This document shows, one piece after another, positions 35,011 to 47,296 of a stretch of DNA of 64,000 nt. The notes beneath the pieces were generated by a model, which saw nothing but the letters and a program-made list of their open reading frames with translations, did no database searches and was not told the origin of the DNA. Source of the stretch: Bolinopsis microptera (taxonomy: Eukaryota > Ctenophora > Tentaculata > Lobata > Bolinopsidae); NCBI RefSeq assembly GCF_026151205.1, contig NC_087077.1:20147975-20211974 (forward strand), read 5' to 3'. Both the position numbers and the translations under genes were made by a program. Each line of letters begins with the position of its first letter. Within the stretch, counting starts at the first letter, position 1.

Positions 35011-35109
35011 CGCATCTCCGTCTATATCTCACAAATAACAACATCTCGCTCCTAGCTGGAACTTGTTGCATAATGTAGCAAGCTCTTGTTTATCCGACCC
35101 CTGATTTCC

Positions 35110-35220
35110 TGTACCACAATACCACAATATACTCCGTCCCTATTGGCTCCCAACCTCAATATACTCCGTCCCTATTGGCTCCCAACCTCAATATACTCTG
35201 TCCCTATTGGCTCCCAACCA
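35110..35220 (+). repeat. 32-bp tandem repeat (3 units)
   Basis: AATATACTCCGTCCCTATTG followed by GCTCCCAACCTC, three times. Each unit contains ATTGG, an inverted CCAAT. Confidence 0.8.
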
Positions 35221-35324
35221 CAACCCCAGCCTACTATTGGACAATGACTGAGGGACTACTCGTTGTTATAATCCATCTCTAGTTCACAAGCCCGGCATCG
35301 ATTATATCGTTAAACGTTAAACTA

Positions 35325-36050
35325 GTATACTACACTAGTTGTAGTATACTACACTAGTAGCTTAGTTGTAGAGAGTTGAGAGTTGAGAGTCTGAATGTAC
35401 AGTAGCTAATAGTACTAGTATACTACACTAGTAGCTTAGTTGTAGAGAGTTGAGAGTAGTATACTACACTAGTAGCTTAGTTGTAGAGAGTTGAGAGTAG
35501 TATACTACACTAGTAGCTTAGTTGTAGAGAGTTGAGAGTAGTATACTACACTAGTAGCTTAGTTGTAGAGAGTTGAGAGTAGTATACTACACTAGTAGCT
35601 TAGTTGTAGAGAGTTGAGAGTAGTATACTACACTAGTAGCTTAGTTGTAGAGAGTTGAGAGTAGTATACTACACTAGTAGCTTAGTTGTAGAGAGTTGAG
35701 AGTAGTATACTACACTAGTAGCTTAGTTGTAGAGAGTTGAGAGTTGAGAGTCTGAATGTACAGTAGCTAGTAGTACTAGTATAGTACACTAGTAGCTTAG
35801 TTGTAGAGAGTTGAGAGTAGTATACTACACTAGTAGCTTAGTTGTAGAGAGTTGAGAGTAGTATACTACACTAGTAGCTTAGTTGTAGAGAGTTGAGAGT
35901 AGTATACTACACTAGTAGCTTAGTTGTAGAGAGTTGAGAGTAGTATACTACACTAGTAGCTTAGTTGTAGGGAGTTGAGAGTCAGAATGTACAGTACTAC
36001 AGTAGCTAGTAGTAATAGTATACACTATACTACACTAGTAGTACTATACA
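35325..36050 (+). repeat. 41-bp minisatellite (about 15 units)
   Basis: The unit contains GAGAGTAGTATACTACACTA and GTAGCTTAGTTGTAGAGAGT. GTAGTATACTAC is palindromic. A longer variant with TCTGAATGTACAGTAGCTA appears near 35390, 35750 and 35980, marking a higher-order block of about 360 bp that is present twice. Confidence 0.95.
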
Positions 36051-36495
36051 GTATAGCACTAGGAGAGCTGCTAGATTTACACAGCGAGGTTTCGTTTACA
36101 CTAGTAACTAGGACTTGTTTACTTATCTCAAACTCTCAAATAGGTTTAATATTTTAGTGGTTTTATTACAGTGTTGTACTTCTACTATATTTTGTAGTTT
36201 GAATCTAGTAGTGTTCTGTGTTTAACTCTAAACCACTAGCTATATAAGTATATACTACAACTACTAGATATATACTACAACTACTAGATATATATATACT
36301 AGTAGCTCTTGCTATCTTTTGACTGGCATATCATTTGTTCAGGGCTACTGTAAACAATTAAACTGATATAACTACAAAACTATCAGCTTAGTACTTTAGT
36401 AACCGTTACTTAGCAACACTACTACATCTAGGTAAACTATAGGTAAAAATATAATATTAATCATAAGCTAAAATGTACTAATCTTTGTATTCTAA
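36051..36495. other. Unique AT-rich spacer
   Basis: TATATACTACAACTACTAGA is repeated near 36245-36290. An isolated fragment of the 36-bp minisatellite (AGTAACCGTTACTTAGCAAC) lies near 36399. Confidence 0.4.
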
Positions 36496-36762
36496 ATGGG
36501 GAAAAAGAAGAAACATTGTCAGTCAGTCGAGAAAATTGTCAGTCAGGCTATATGGCAGCTTTGTCGATGTTGTGACTATGCTAGTAGTGGTCCCAGGCTT
36601 GCGACTGGAATTGCGGTGTTAAATCGATTTAAAGGTATACCAACGATCCACCTCCCACTTGTTGTTTGGTACTTAGCATTAATAGTGTCAGCTGTAGCCA
36701 TTTATAGCAAGAATCTTAAAACTAAAGGGGATGACAAGGAAAAGAGGAAGGAAAAAGAATAA
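36496..36762 (+). CDS. Hypothetical small basic protein with one membrane segment
   Basis: Unrecognised 88-residue frame opening at a true ATG with a lysine cluster (MGKKKK). Residues 52-70 are hydrophobic (LPLVVWYLALIVSAVAIY), followed by a charged tail (KEKRKEKE). A CRCC cluster is near residue 23. AATAAA lies 62 nt after the stop. If real it would be a single-pass membrane protein with basic flanks. A partial, disabled copy of its 5' half follows at 36840. No homology is recognised. A coding exon of a longer gene, or a chance frame, are both possible. Confidence 0.3.
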   Translation: MGKKKKHCQSVEKIVSQAIWQLCRCCDYASSGPRLATGIAVLNRFKGIPTIHLPLVVWYLALIVSAVAIYSKNLKTKGDDKEKRKEKE

Positions 36763-36839
36763 CGGAACAAACAATTAATTAAAGTATTTACAGGAGCATT
36801 AGTTATTGTAATTACAAGCTTCAAATAAATCACTGACTA

Positions 36840-36960
36840 AATGGGGAAAAAAGAAGAAACATTGTCAGTCAGTCGAGAAAATTGTCAGTCAGGCTATATG
36901 GCAGCTTTGTAGATGTTGTGACAATGCTAGTAGTGGTCCCAGGCTTGCGACTGGAATTAG
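36840..36960 (+). pseudogene. Partial, disabled copy of the 36496 frame
   Basis: Repeats the first about 115 nt of the upstream frame almost exactly. One extra A in the A-run shifts the frame after the fifth codon, and TGTCGA has become TGTAGA, adding a stop in the original frame. Similarity ends abruptly after GACTGGAATT. Confidence 0.6.
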
Positions 36961-38399
36961 TTAGCCTTCTCCCGCTGACTTATTTTCGTCATCTCATTTG
37001 ACTCCTCATTCGTTGAAGCTCGTGATAATCCTCTGGAGTCTTTCGTCGTATCTTCTCTGTTCCGCAGATCTTGACTAAGCATCCTCTCGCATCATCACCA
37101 TCTTGATCTGGACTTCAGTCAGGACTTGTTCTTTCTTAAGACACTCCAGGGACTTCCTGATTGTTGAATAGGAACAGGAAAACTGTTGAATCCGTGGTAC
37201 TATCCCTCTGCTATGTTGCTGGATTGCGGAAGGAGAAGGATTGTTATTTTTATACTGATTTTGTTTCCACTCTTAGTGTTCCATTATAGCATTGCTTATT
37301 CAAATACTCAACCGAGTGTGATAAACCCATGTTTTTGCTTTCATAATTATGTCCGCCCAAAATGATGTCTGTCAACATAATATCCTCACAAATGAGGGCC
37401 GATAAGGTAGTTTAAAATTGAGCGGGATGCTGCAATGATCAACATTACCCACATATAAATGTCACCTCCAGTGGCTCTGCTAAAGACGATTTTACGTCCC
37501 TTCAACCATTACACAATACTAGCAGGATCCCGTCATAACACAATATGTTCTACATCGCACGAGGTTTACGAGTCCAAGTGGTGTCTTATTCCTTCCTCTT
37601 ATTCCTTGGCTAATTTTTTTGCTGATTTGAAGGCCATTAAAGCATTTGACCCAGTCAAAAAAGTTTCAGTTGTATATCTTTTACGGTTTTTGCGGAAAGT
37701 CACGTTAAAGTTGATGCCGTGGTGTCAGTAAAATGGCACGGATCCATATATATATATATATCGTCTCGCTTATATATAGTAAGATGTTCTACATAGCACG
37801 AGGTTTATCACTCATATTTTCCATTACATCAAATTCCGGCCTCATTTCCAATTTTACTTAGACTTCGAGCAAAACGTCAGATGCAACGTCAGCCATGTCT
37901 CGGAGCCACTACATTTCCCGATAAAACTAACTATAAAATTATTTTATATCGAATATGGTAAATCTTCTGCTATCATAAGATTTTTGTAAAGTGTAATTCA
38001 TACTTCAAAGTTAATTATATCGATCAGAAAGTGCACTTATCCATTTTCTTTGTTCAAATGATCAGATCATCGTAATGTTTTACTGGACATTTCCCCCTCT
38101 CTCTCTCTCTGATTTTAGTTTAAGAACCTTGTATTTTAGTGCCACTTCCATCAAATTCTAATAGTTCGTTTGAATAAAGCCTAAATAGTTAAGACAGCCG
38201 CCTAATTTTTAGGCGACATTTCCATTGTCTACCTCTCTTAAAATCATTGTAAGTATCTACAACAGTCTTTCAGACACTTTAAACAGTCATGTAGACATTT
38301 ATAACCGATTTGTTATCATTTTCAGCAGTCATAAAGACGTTTTAGCAGTGATTTAGTGATCATGTAGGCATTTACAACAGTCATGTATGCATTTCTAGA
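36961..38399. other. Intergenic DNA with a lone transposon end
   Basis: No gene recognised; a 90-codon frame at 37459-37731 has no domain I know. The block GTTCTACATCGCACGAGGTT (near 37545) recurs with one change near 37786. A short AT microsatellite is at about 37749 and a CT run near 38098. Confidence 0.35.
37349..37409 (-). mobile_element. Lone inverted-repeat end of the 8.5-kb transposon family
   Basis: TATGTCCGCCCAAAATGATG and GGGCCGATAAGGTA match, with divergence, the right end at 10030-10094 (AATGTCCGTTCA units, then GGTCCGATAAGGTA). No left end is seen nearby, so this is a relic. Confidence 0.55.
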
Positions 38400-39395
38400 T
38401 ACTTTGTAACAATTTTCAGATACTTTGTAAAGATATTAAGTACGGATTCTCTTAACTTTTGATCTCACCACTACAGTTACTTTGTAAAGATATTAAGTAC
38501 GGATTCTCTTAACTTTGTGAAGATATTAAGTACGGATTCTCTTAACTTTGTAAAGATATTAAGTACGGATTCTCTTAACTTTGTAAAGATATTAAGTACG
38601 GATTCTCTTAACTTTTGAGAAGATACTTTGTAAAGATATTAAGTACGGATTCTCTTAACTTTTCAGATACTTTGTAAAGATATTAAGTACGGATTCTCTT
38701 AACTTTTGAGAAGATACTTTGTAAAGATATTAAGTACGGATTCTCTTAACTTTTTCAGATACTTTGTAAAGATATTAAGTACGGATTCTCTTAACTTTGT
38801 AAAGATATTAAGTACGGATTCTCTTAACTTTTGAGAAGATACTTTGTAAAGATATTAAGTACGGATTCTCTTAACTTTGTAAAGATATTAAGTACGGATT
38901 CTCTTAACTTTTGAGAAGATACTTTGTAAAGATATTAAGTACGGATTCTCTTAACTTTTCAGATACTTTGTAAAGATATTAAGTACGGATTCTCTTAACT
39001 TTTGAGAAGATACTTTGTAAAGATATTAAGTACGGATTCTCTTAACTTTTTCAGATACTTTGTAAAGATATTAAGTACGGATTCTCTTAACTTTGTAAAG
39101 ATATTAAGTACGGATTCTCTTAACTTTTGAGAAGATACTTTGTAAAGATATTAAGTACGGATTCTCTTAACTTTGTAAAGATATTAAGTACGGATTCTCT
39201 TAACTTTTGAGAAGATACTTTGTAAAGATATTAAGTACGGATTCTCTTAACTTTTCAGATACTTTGTAAAGATATTAAGTACGGATTCTCTTAACTTTTG
39301 AGAAGATACTTTGTAAAGATATTAAGTACGGATTCTCTTAACTTTTTCAGATACTTTGTAAAGATATTAAGTACGGATTCTCTTAACTAACTTAT
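38400..39395 (+). repeat. 33-bp minisatellite with variable linkers
   Basis: The core is ACTTTGTAAAGATATTAAGT then ACGGATTCTCTTA, either directly joined or linked by TTTGAGAAGAT or TTTTCAGAT. A block of several units, from about 38630, recurs near 38930 and again near 39230 (about 300-bp higher-order period). Confidence 0.95.
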
Positions 39396-39531
39396 ATATA
39401 TTTCTTAACTTTTGATCTCTCAGTCGGGGGGTAGGTGCAAACTAGTATTTAAATCTGGAAACCCTGCTTCATTGCGAACCCATACTAACTTACACATGGC
39501 GCTGTCAGCACGTGCAAAGTACTGCGGGTAA

Positions 39532-39680
39532 AGTAGAGCACGTGCAAAGTAAAATAGAGCACGTGCAAAATAAAATAGAGCACGTGCAAAGTAAAATAGA
39601 GCACGTGCAAAATAAAATAGACCACGTGCAAAATAAAATAGACCAAGTGCAAAATAAAATAGAGCACGTGCAAAATAAAC
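39532..39680 (+). repeat. 21-bp array carrying CACGTG E-boxes
   Basis: The unit is AGCACGTGCAAAATAAAATA plus G, about 7 copies. Most contain the palindrome GCACGTGC; one has CCAAGTGC. No gene is tied to it. Confidence 0.9.
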
Positions 39681-40008
39681 ACAGGTGTAGCTGAATCTGC
39701 GGTCCCTGGAAGTAAGCAGTCAGCAGCATTCCTTTGTCTACTGACCAGTAAACAGTTCCTCCGCAGAACCTCCAGGACCAGGCAATCTTGTGAGGCTGTT
39801 TTGTGGCATTTCCCCTGGTGATTTCCCTCATTATTTCCTCCTCTAACACAATATGATTATACAGCTGCTGATTTTTCAAACCAGTAACCTGAGTATCCCA
39901 CCTAGGTAATTACAGTGAGAAATGCTGGACCAGTGATTTTAGTGATTAATGAGAAGTTCGCGTTATTTTGTTAACATTTGCCCTGAACTACCACTTCTAC
40001 TACTAGAG
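39681..40008. other. Unique spacer
   Basis: A minus-strand frame across 39505-39879 (124 codons) has a non-repeat N-terminal half of about 65 residues, including REITRGNATKQPHKIAW, that I do not recognise. It runs into the 21-bp array, so I do not call it a gene. Confidence 0.3.
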
Positions 40009-40420
40009 TAGGGTAGAGTCTGTAGTGTTGTTAGGTAACATGGGTAGAGTCTGTAGTGTTGCTAGGTAACATGGGTAGAGTCTGTAGTGTTGCTAGGTAA
40101 CATGGGTAGAGTCTGTAGTGTTGCTAGGTAACATGGGTAGAGTCTGCAGTGTTGCTAGGTAACATGGGTAGAGTCTGTAGTGTTGCTAGGTAACATGGGT
40201 AGAGTCTGCAGTGTTGCTAGGTAACATGGGTAGAGTCTGTAGTGTTGCTAGGTAACATGGGTAGAGTCTGTAGTGTTGTTAGGTAACATGGGTAGAGTCT
40301 GTAGTGTTGCTAGGTAACATGGGTAGAGTCTGTAGTGTTGCTAGGTAACATGGGTAGAGTCTGTAGTGTTACTAGGTAACATGGGTAGAGTCTGTAGTGT
40401 TGCTAGGTAACATGGGTAGT
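40009..40420 (+). repeat. 31-bp minisatellite with X-box (13 units)
   Basis: The unit is GGGTAGAGTCTGTAGTGTTG followed by CTAGGTAACAT. Each unit has GTTGCTAGGTAAC, an X-box form with a 1-nt centre and one mismatch. Confidence 0.95.
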
Positions 40421-40515
40421 CTTTAGCCTTATTTCTAGTAGTGTTTGAAATGGCTTCACTCGTACCTTCTATCGGAATGAACGAATACTTTTTAGTTCCT
40501 CCGAGCTAGATACTG

Positions 40516-40790
40516 TTCAGTTAGCTACTGTTGCTAAGTAACTGTAGTAATGTTGCTAAGTAACGGTTACTTAGTAACTGTAGTGGTGTTGCTAAGTAAC
40601 GGTTACTAAGTAACTGTAGTGATGTTGCTAAGTAACGGTTACTTAGTAACTGTAGTGGTGTTGCTAAGTAACGGTTACTAAGTAACTGTAGTGATGTTGC
40701 TAAGTAACGGTTACTAAGTAACTGTAGTGATGTTGCTAAGTAACGGTTACTAAGTAACTGTAGTGATGTTGCTAAGTAACGGTTAGATAC
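40516..40790 (-). repeat. 36-bp minisatellite, reverse orientation (about 7 units)
   Basis: The unit TGTTGCTAAGTAACGGTTAC then TAAGTAACTGTAGTGA is the reverse complement of the array at 32958-33497. The two arrays could pair as the arms of a 7-kb fold-back. Confidence 0.95.
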
Positions 40791-40924
40791 TGTGTGTCTC
40801 CTTGAATCAGTGCTCTTCACTGAGCTATCTCTTAGTCACTGTGCACTGTGCACTACTTGTATTACATTTGTTTGTTGCTTTGTAAGTCACAGAATCTGCT
40901 TCCTCGGTAGTGTCCTGTGAGTCC

Positions 40925-41560
40925 ATGTAGTGTTGCTAGGTAACCTGTGAATGGCACTGAATTAGGATCATGTGTTGCTAGGTAATCTGTGAGTGGCACT
41001 GAATTAGGATCATGTGTTGCTAGGTAATCTGTGAGTAGCACTGAGTTAGGGTCATGTGACATGTGTTGCTAGGTAACATGGCACTGAGTTAGGGTCATGT
41101 GTTGCTAGGTAACTGAGTGGCACTGAGTTAGGATCATGTGTTGCTAGGTAACCTGTGAATGGCACTGAATTAGGATCATGTGTTGCTAGGTAACCTGCGA
41201 GTGGCACTGAGTTAGGGTCATGTGTTGCTAGGTAACTGAGTGGCACTGAGTTAGGATCATGTGTTGCTAGGTAACTGAGTGGCACTGAGTTAGGATCATG
41301 TGTTGCTAGGTAACATGTGAGTGGCACTGAGTTAGGGTCGTGTGTTGCTAGGTAACTGAGTGGCACTGAGTTAGGGTCATGTGTTGCTATGTAACCTGTG
41401 AATGGCACTGAATTAGGGTCATGTGTTGCTAGGTAACCTGCGAGTGGCACTGAGTTAGGGTCATGTGTTGCTAGGTAACATGTGAGTGGCACTGAGTTAG
41501 AATCATGTGTTTCTAGGTAACGTGGCACTGAGTTAGGGTCATGTGTTGCTTTGTATATCT
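40925..41560 (+). repeat. About 42-bp minisatellite with X-box (about 14 units)
   Basis: The units carry TGTTGCTAGGTAACCTGTGA and GTGGCACTGAGTTAGGGTCA. Shorter units lack CTGTGA. It shares the 13-bp core GTTGCTAGGTAAC with the neighbouring 31-bp array, although the rest of the unit is unrelated. Confidence 0.95.
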
Positions 41561-43662
41561 TCAGAATTGTCTATACCTCGGTTAACCTTATGTAATATCA
41601 TTGGTATATCAGTTGGGTGCACGATAGATAGATGTAAAGGGTTATTGTAAAGTTAACATATTGGGAATATCGGGAATATTGGTGTATTCTGAATCCTCAG
41701 CTAATAGTGATCATAAATGACACTTTTCAATAAACCTAATTACTATCCACCTATCAACCGACGAGCTGATCTACTGATAATATCACATACTCCTACTATA
41801 TATTATGTGATACTATCACATACTCCTTGTATTCATACAATTTCATTATTATATGGCTTATAAGTATTCTACAAGTATTTTTCTGCATTCACTTTTCTTT
41901 GATTCTAAATTGGACCAAAGGGAATATTTCTGCAGAATTTGTTTATTTTGTTGAACTGAAAGTTTCGGCAGGCATTATGTGTGAATCTCCACAATAAGCA
42001 GGAATTTTGGAGAAATCATGATTACATAGGCTTCAGAAATTGCGGGATAATATAATAAGGCTTCGCCGTCAAATGAAATTGCGAATATTCTTCAGGGAAA
42101 AGTCGCATGGATTAATTATACACCTAAACGGTAACAGAAACTTTTAATATAATATTAACATAGATAACATAGATAGCATTATTAGTAGTTGTAGTAATAT
42201 TAGATACCATTATGGAGCAGGTGATATGTTAAGAATTGGATATGTATGTGACCGTAATCAGAAATATTTCTAATGAGATTTCAACATTTAATTTTGTTGA
42301 AAAATCAACAATAGACCAACATAATACTAACAAGCTACGCGTTTTACATCATGACTCACATATCATGCTCATACTTGCTTATATACATGTTTAAATTACA
42401 TTCATTATAAAGGCATTCATTCAAGAATATTGAACAGGTTATTTCCTTAGTCATTAGTATTTTGATAAACATTCCTAACCTTACTCAGTAGCAGTACTCA
42501 CAGGCCACAGCTCAACAGTCAACAGTAGTAATCTGGACTGTTCCTAACCTTACTCAGAATCTATTGTAAACCTGTTCACATTGTTTACCATCGCCTTTAT
42601 GTTATACCTGTTTTAGTTTTGTAGACTCTAAAATCTTTAGAAACAGATCATGTTTCATCAAACATACCGTATGTGTTGTTTGCTGAACTCTGTGACTTTT
42701 TCATATATTATTTCGTTTTACATATTCCTTTTGCAATATCTAATTTTGTTTGAATTTTTAATAGCCAATATACAGTTCTATAGTAATAATTAATATAGAT
42801 ATAGTTCTGTAATATTCGTTTAGTAAGCATTGTCAATCCCAGCATCTCATGTTCCCCAAATAGAGCGGGTATGCTGCTTTCACTTCCTTATATGGGCATC
42901 ACGTGTTCATCATGTCAGATCACGTGTTCTCCTTATATGGGCATCTCATGTTCCCCAATTAGAGCGGGTATGCTGCTCTTCACTGGAATGGTTTGTAGCC
43001 AGAATCCAAACAAAGGAGATTATATAATGTTCAGACAGCAGCTCAGTACTGTAACCATGGTAACACAGTCCTCAATTACTACTAGGTCGGAACTAAATGC
43101 GCAATTAAATTAGTTTTGGTTGAAAGCAGTAAAGTCACTAAAGATTGGCTGTACGTTTTAATCATGTTAAACATACCGACTACCTACAACCTGCACGTTT
43201 AGTGCGTGTAAACGTGTGTTATAGTACCTGTACTGCAAGTCCTGTACCAAGTCCAGTGTCCACTCTCTGTACCAAGTCCACTCTCTGGGGAATATCACTT
43301 TACCCTGATTGTTTGGGATTGCGTCGGCTTAGGTCTAATAAAAACAGTTTTGTTTTGGAAATAGTTCCCAGAGATATTTTACTTACAGTCAGAACAACTA
43401 TTTGCATAAAGAAGCTTTTGTAGGACCGATCTGCTTTTCTGTGTCATTTTTATCTTTTATTTAAAAATTTGTAATTGTGTAGACTGATAATGGCCTAGCT
43501 GATTAGATCTTCTAGTCTTTGTTTCAAGTCTTTGTTGTGTATGTAATTATATTTAAGTGCCACCGTAAATTCTTAGATAATTGAAGAAAGTTAAAGAATA
43601 GTAATTGTCTAAGTTAATAATCAGAGATGTTGTCTGTATAGTTTATCCTTTGCAGCTCCCGC
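41561..43662. other. 2.1 kb of unique AT-rich DNA
   Basis: No gene recognised. CTTATATGGGCATCACGTGT and a second similar block at about 42880-42970 form a small duplication. GTAACCATGGTAAC lies at about 43051-43064. Frames at 42830-43430 lack domains. Confidence 0.4.
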
Positions 43663-44580
43663 TGTAGCTTTATCGTTACTGTGGATAGTATTATTATGAT
43701 CAAATTCAATACTTTCTCCTGCAGCTTTATCGTTACTGTGGATATTATTATTATGATCAATACTTTCTCCTGCAGCTTTATCGTTACTGTGGATATTATT
43801 ATTATGATCAATACTTTCTCCTATAGCTTTATCGTTACTGTGGATATTATTATTATGATCAATACTTTCTCCTGCAGCTTTATCGTTACTGTGGATATTA
43901 TTATTATGATCAATACTTTCTCCTGCAGCTTTATCGTTACTGTGGATAGTATTATTATGATCAATACTTTCTCCTGTTATAGCTTTATCGTTACTGTGGA
44001 TATTATTATTATGATCAATACTTTCTCCTGTTATAGCTTTATCGTTACTGTGGATATTATTATTATGATCAATACTTTCTCCTGCAGCTTTATCGTTACT
44101 GTGGATAGTATTATTATGATCAATACTTTCTCCTGTTATAGCTTTATCGTTACTGTGGATATTATTATTATGATCAATACTTTCTCCTATAGCTTTATCG
44201 TTACTGTGGATATTATTATTATGATCAATACTTTCTCCTGCAGCTTTATCGTTACTGTGGATATTATTATTATGATCAATACTTTCTCCTGCAGCTTTAT
44301 CGTTACTGTGGATAGTATTATTATGATCAATACTTTCTCCTGCAGCTTTATCGTTACTGTGGATATTATTATTATGATCAATACTTTCTCCTGTTATAGC
44401 TTTATCGTTACTGTGGATATTATTATTATGATCAATACTTTCTCTTACAGCTTTATCGTTACTGTGGATGTTATTATTATGATCAATACTTTCTCTTACA
44501 GCTTTATCGTTACTGTGGATGTTATTATTATGATCAATACTTTCTCCTGCAGCTTTATCGTTACTGTGGATATTATGAAT
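43663..44580 (+). repeat. 51-bp minisatellite with splice-acceptor-like unit (about 18 units)
   Basis: The unit is CTTTATCGTTACTGTGGATA, TTATTATTATGATCAATACT, TTCTCCTGCAG. ACTTTCTCCTGCAG is a strong 3'-splice-site shape. Variants replace TGCAG with TATAG or TGTTATAG. The 332-codon minus-strand and 335-codon plus-strand frames arise because 51 is a multiple of 3. Confidence 0.95.
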
Positions 44581-44889
44581 ACTTTCATGTTTAACAGGCA
44601 ATGTTACTATGACTGCCATCTGATCCTAACTAATATTATGGGCAGTAAACTTACTCTGCCGACTTCTAACTGGTTACTGTCCACTTAGTATGTAGTGCTG
44701 TAACCATGGTTACACTGTAGTGTTTCACTAAGTTAGTGATTTAGTAACTCAGTTAAACAACATTTCCTGTAATTAACTGATAGTAGCCCGTCTAATGGGT
44801 TAATCTTAAACCAGTTCATCTTAGGAAGCTGGGTAGAGAGACCACTTTGTCACTACTGTAGTAAGGAGTGTAGTAAGAGTGTAATAGAA
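44581..44889. other. Unique spacer
   Basis: X-box-like GTAACCATGGTTAC at about 44700-44713. No gene. Confidence 0.35.
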
Positions 44890-45985
44890 TTGTAGACTAC
44901 TATTACTACACTATTACTACACTCCTACTACACTATTACTACACTATTACTACACTATTACTACATGCCTACTACACTTCTTACTACTACTACTACACTA
45001 TTACTACACTATTACTATACTCCTACTACACTCCTACTACACTCCTTACTACACTCCTACTACACTCCTACTATACTCCTACTACATTCGTACTACACTC
45101 TTACTACACTCCTACTACACTCCTACTACACTCCTACTTCACTCTTACTACACTCCTACTACACTCCTACTACACTCTTACTACACTCCTACTACACTAC
45201 TACTACTACTATTACTACTACACTACTACTACACTCCTACTACACTCCTACTACACTCTTACTACACTCCTACTACACTCCTACTACACTCCTACTTCAC
45301 TCTTACTACACTCCTACTACACTCCTACTACACTATTACTACACTATTACTACACATGCCTACTACACTTCTTACTACTACTACTACACTATTACTACAC
45401 TATTACTACACTCCTACTACACTCTTACTACACTCCTACTACACTCCTACTACACTCCTACTTCACTCTTACTACACTCCTACTACACTCCTACTACACT
45501 ATTACTACACTATTACTACACTATTACTACATGCCTACTACACTTCTTACTACTACTACTACACTATTACTACACTACTACTACACTCCTACTACACTCC
45601 TACTACACTCCTTACTACACTCCTACTACACTCCTACTATACTCCTACTACATTCGTACTACACTCTTACTACACTCCTACTACACTCCTACTACACTCC
45701 TACTTCACTCTTACTACACTCCTACTACACTCCTACTACACTCTTACTACACTCCTACTACACTACTACTACTACTATTACTACTACACTACTACTACAC
45801 TCCTACTACACTCCTACTACACTCTTACTACACTCCTACTACACTCTTACTACACTCCTACTACACTCCTACTACACTCTTACTACACTCCTACTACACT
45901 ACTACTACTACTATTACTACTACACTACTACTACACTCCTACTACACTCCTACTACACTCCTACTACACTACTACTACTACTCCT
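44890..45985 (+). repeat. CTACTACAC-type minisatellite
   Basis: Short units (TACTACACTCC, TACTACACTATT, TACTACTAC). A marker, ATGCCTACTACACTTCTTAC, occurs near 44966, 45357 and 45532, so blocks of about 175-390 bp are themselves duplicated. This strand is almost free of G. The 340-codon frame of Tyr/Thr/Leu is not a protein. Confidence 0.95.
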
Positions 45986-47137
45986 AATACTCTCTCCCTT
46001 GCCATGTCAGTCCGCTTCCAGGCGTTGCTGTAAAATAATCTTTAGTACAGTACATCGGTTTGATAAAATAACTGGGTCTCCAGTCTTTAGTATAATCTTT
46101 ACACGGGTTTAATAGCCCGTAAAGCTAGGTCAGTAATCACACTTATCTCTAGCTGTAGTTATCACGCACCGTCTCCCTGCCTTCGTGCTGGATCTCAGGA
46201 TCTGACCTCGTAATCACATCTAACGCTACTTTAACCAACATATAATGTATAATCATGCAGAAGACGCAGTGTACATATTATATTACGAGCCACTAATCTC
46301 AAATCTGACAACTATACATTAATAGTCCTCATTTACTGCTTTTATTTGTCTTGTCTAAATGAGGGAACCCGTCTTGCAAACAGTAAGACGAAAATCTAGA
46401 GATTTTTCCATCCGGATATTCTGTCAAGTTTGTTTGGTTGTTTTGTTCATAGAACCCGTCCCCAATCTCGTATCCAGGGTTACAGTACTGTGTTACCATG
46501 GTTACAGTAACCCGTCCCCAATCTCGTATCGGAAAACGATCCAGCTCAATTGTGAGTGTAAATATGGGTGGAAGCTGCAATGGTATAATTAATATTCTGC
46601 CATCCTGTGGTAACCACAGGTAACCACAGTGTGGTAACCACAGGTAACCACAGTGTGGTTGCAATTAACTCACGATCCTACCATCGATAAGAGTAATTAT
46701 CATTTCCGACTGCTAGTAATAATTTTAATTATAGCTCCACTCCCCAGCTATAACATGTACTTATGATTGCACCAGTCAGCGGTCTTTAGTGGTTAGTACT
46801 GGTTACTAAGGGTTACTAAGGGTTACTAAGGGTTACTAAGGGTTACTAAGGGGTCGGTGTTTTGAAGCCATTGAAATCTGGACAAGGAAATGTGGGTAAG
46901 TGTATGGTTACTATAACTACTCCTTACTGTACTAACAGAGGAGGAGAGGGGTGATCTGGGTATGACATAATCCTGGCATACAGCTTCACGGGTGTACACT
47001 GTTATAACACACTGTATAACTAGTTAATAGTACTGTATAACTAGTTAATAGTTGTAATGTTTTGTTATTTCCCACAATCGTTAGTGCGAGCTCCCTCGCA
47101 GTACTGGGATCTGATAATGCTGCTAGGAGCTGCACAC
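45986..47137. other. Mostly unique DNA with small repeats
   Basis: GTAACCACAGTGTGGTAACC-type inverted pairs at 46610-46660, GGTTACTAAG about six times at 46800-46850, GTTACCATGGTTAC at about 46493-46506, and GTACTGTATAACTAGTTAAT twice near 47020. No gene recognised. Confidence 0.4.
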
Positions 47138-47296
47138 AGTACAGTGTAACCATGGTTACAGTACTGTGTTACCATGGTTACAGTACTGTGTTACCAGGTT
47201 ACAGTACTGTGTTACCATGGTTACAGTGCTGTGTTACCAGGTTACAGTACTGTGTTACCATGGTGACAGTACTGTGTTACCATGGTTACAGTACGC
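47138..47296 (+). repeat. 22-bp array of X-box palindromes
   Basis: The unit is GTGTTACCATGGTTACAGTA plus CT, about 7 copies. Two units have lost bases (GTTACCAGGTTAC). It lies about 600 bp before the tetraspanin start codon, so it could act as a promoter-proximal element; that is inference. Confidence 0.85.

Noticed and set aside
37459-37731. 90-codon frame after the relic transposon end
   Set aside because: Real ATG, but no recognisable domain, splice context or conservation evidence.
43621-44688. 332- and 335-codon frames on opposite strands
   Set aside because: Both come from the 51-bp array and cannot both be genes; neither has a non-repeat domain.
44965-46112. Tyr/Thr/Leu repeat proteins
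   Set aside because: Low-complexity CTACTACAC DNA; no support as coding.
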